Below are positions 22,341-22,658 of a stretch of DNA of 22,658 bases, piece by piece. The notes under the pieces are model-generated. The model was given only the letters and a program-made list of their open reading frames with translations, was not told where the DNA came from and did no database searches. The DNA is from Pseudomonadota bacterium (GTDB lineage Bacteria > Pseudomonadota > Alphaproteobacteria > Rhizobiales > Xanthobacteraceae). The position numbers and the translations under genes were made by a program. Positions within the stretch are counted from its first letter, which is position 1; each line of letters starts with the position of its first letter. The stretch spans positions 1 to 22,658 of the forward strand of contig CAUJKG010000102.1 in the NCBI GenBank assembly GCA_963205465.1, given 5' to 3'.

Positions 22341-22379
22341 GCGTGTGACTATTCGTTTGTGACTTTAAAAGTCACACGC
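22341..22379. repeat. Overlapping inverted repeats downstream of tRNA-Lys
   Basis: AGTCACACGC (22370-22379) is fully complementary to GCGTGTGACT (22341-22350), and the sequence TGTGACTTT (22358-22366) is also perfectly paired with AAAGTCACA (22368-22376). The two hairpins share the right-hand arm and exclude each other. No T-run follows. Confidence 0.6.
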
Positions 22380-22413
22380 GACGAATCCGGTCCGCCGGCG
22401 TTAGATCCCGACC

Positions 22414-22658
22414 ATGGTCGGACGGCTCTACAACAAGGCGAAGAAAGAGCGCGAGCTGTACGCGCTCCGCGAAGGCGCTCGGGCGCTGCAGGATCGCTAT
22501 GCCTTCGAGCAGAAGATCCGCGAGGCGATGTTCGTGCGCATCGGAAACGCCAGGGCTCGGCTATCTGCGCATCGAATGTCTATGCGGCTAGAGTGCGATC
22601 ATTGCGTGCCTCTCTTCATCGGTTCCTCGCCAGTCATCTATGGACTTGAATGGCCGCC
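22414..22658 (+). CDS. Possible partial ORF open to the window edge, unknown
   Basis: From ATG 22414 a frame of 81 codons runs to the end of the window without a stop. The first ~45 residues (MVGRLYNKAKKERELYALR..., ..FEQKIREAMFVRIG) look protein-like, rich in charged helix-forming residues, while the later part (SAHRMSMRLECDHC) looks less so. There is no ribosome site before the ATG. I do not recognise it. It could be the start of an element inserted at tRNA-Lys, a gene fragment, or chance. The 128 bases between the tRNA and this ATG hold only the inverted repeats described above. Confidence 0.3.
   Translation, partial: MVGRLYNKAKKERELYALREGARALQDRYAFEQKIREAMFVRIGNARARLSAHRMSMRLECDHCVPLFIGSSPVIYGLEWP

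Noticed and set aside
22359..22649. 96-codon plus-strand frame at the window end
   Set aside because: Starts inside the inverted repeat and has an Arg/Pro-rich translation without features; the overlapping frame from 22414 looks more protein-like.

Overview
The window looks like an ordinary chromosomal stretch of an alphaproteobacterium, most likely Hyphomicrobiales near the Bradyrhizobium/Rhodopseudomonas/Afipia group. I infer this from the high GC content with strongly GC-biased third codon positions, the ilvB-ilvN-(TauE)-ilvC order, a Leu-rich leader before leuA, a Bug-type tctC-tctB-tctA cluster, and GC-rich palindromic repeats of a kind I recall from that group. I cannot name a species. 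Long open frames antisense to real genes are common here and are GC-bias shadows.

Layout. 1-3126: branched-chain amino-acid genes, namely the 3' part of ilvB, ilvN, a TauE/SafE membrane protein and ilvC, closed by a strong terminator. 3162-6357: a short-chain dehydrogenase converges on a two-gene quaternary-amine-type ABC importer whose permease and binding protein are fused. 6477-8581: an aldehyde dehydrogenase and, convergent to it, a DedA protein, separated by an inverted pair of REP-like repeats. 8678-10811: pyridoxal kinase (pdxY), a class III-like PPK2 polyphosphate kinase and a small convergent lipoprotein. 10887-13611: an exported alpha/beta hydrolase, then leuA behind a 31-codon leader peptide with competing RNA stems. 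13617-13793: a second inverted REP pair, one copy enlarged by two nested palindromes. 13798-18782 (minus strand): TetR regulator, RND adaptor and RND pump in one tight operon. 19104-22118: tripartite tricarboxylate transporter tctCBA. 22210-22285: tRNA-Lys(CTT), followed by about 370 bases with overlapping inverted repeats and a frame open to the window edge.

How they fit together. ilvBN and ilvC supply 2-ketoisovalerate precursors to leuA. The leuA leader is the clearest regulatory element: Leu codons 21-28 lie just before three mutually exclusive stem arms, and one run of those Leu codons is exactly complementary to the leuA Shine-Dalgarno sequence. Both REP pairs sit between the 3' ends of convergent genes, and one copy ends in a T-run, so it could serve as a terminator.

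I see no CRISPR array, transposase, toxin-antitoxin pair or defence system. The most interesting material is small-scale: the leuA leader, the nested REP copy, a possible small upstream ORF overlapping tctC, and the tail after tRNA-Lys.
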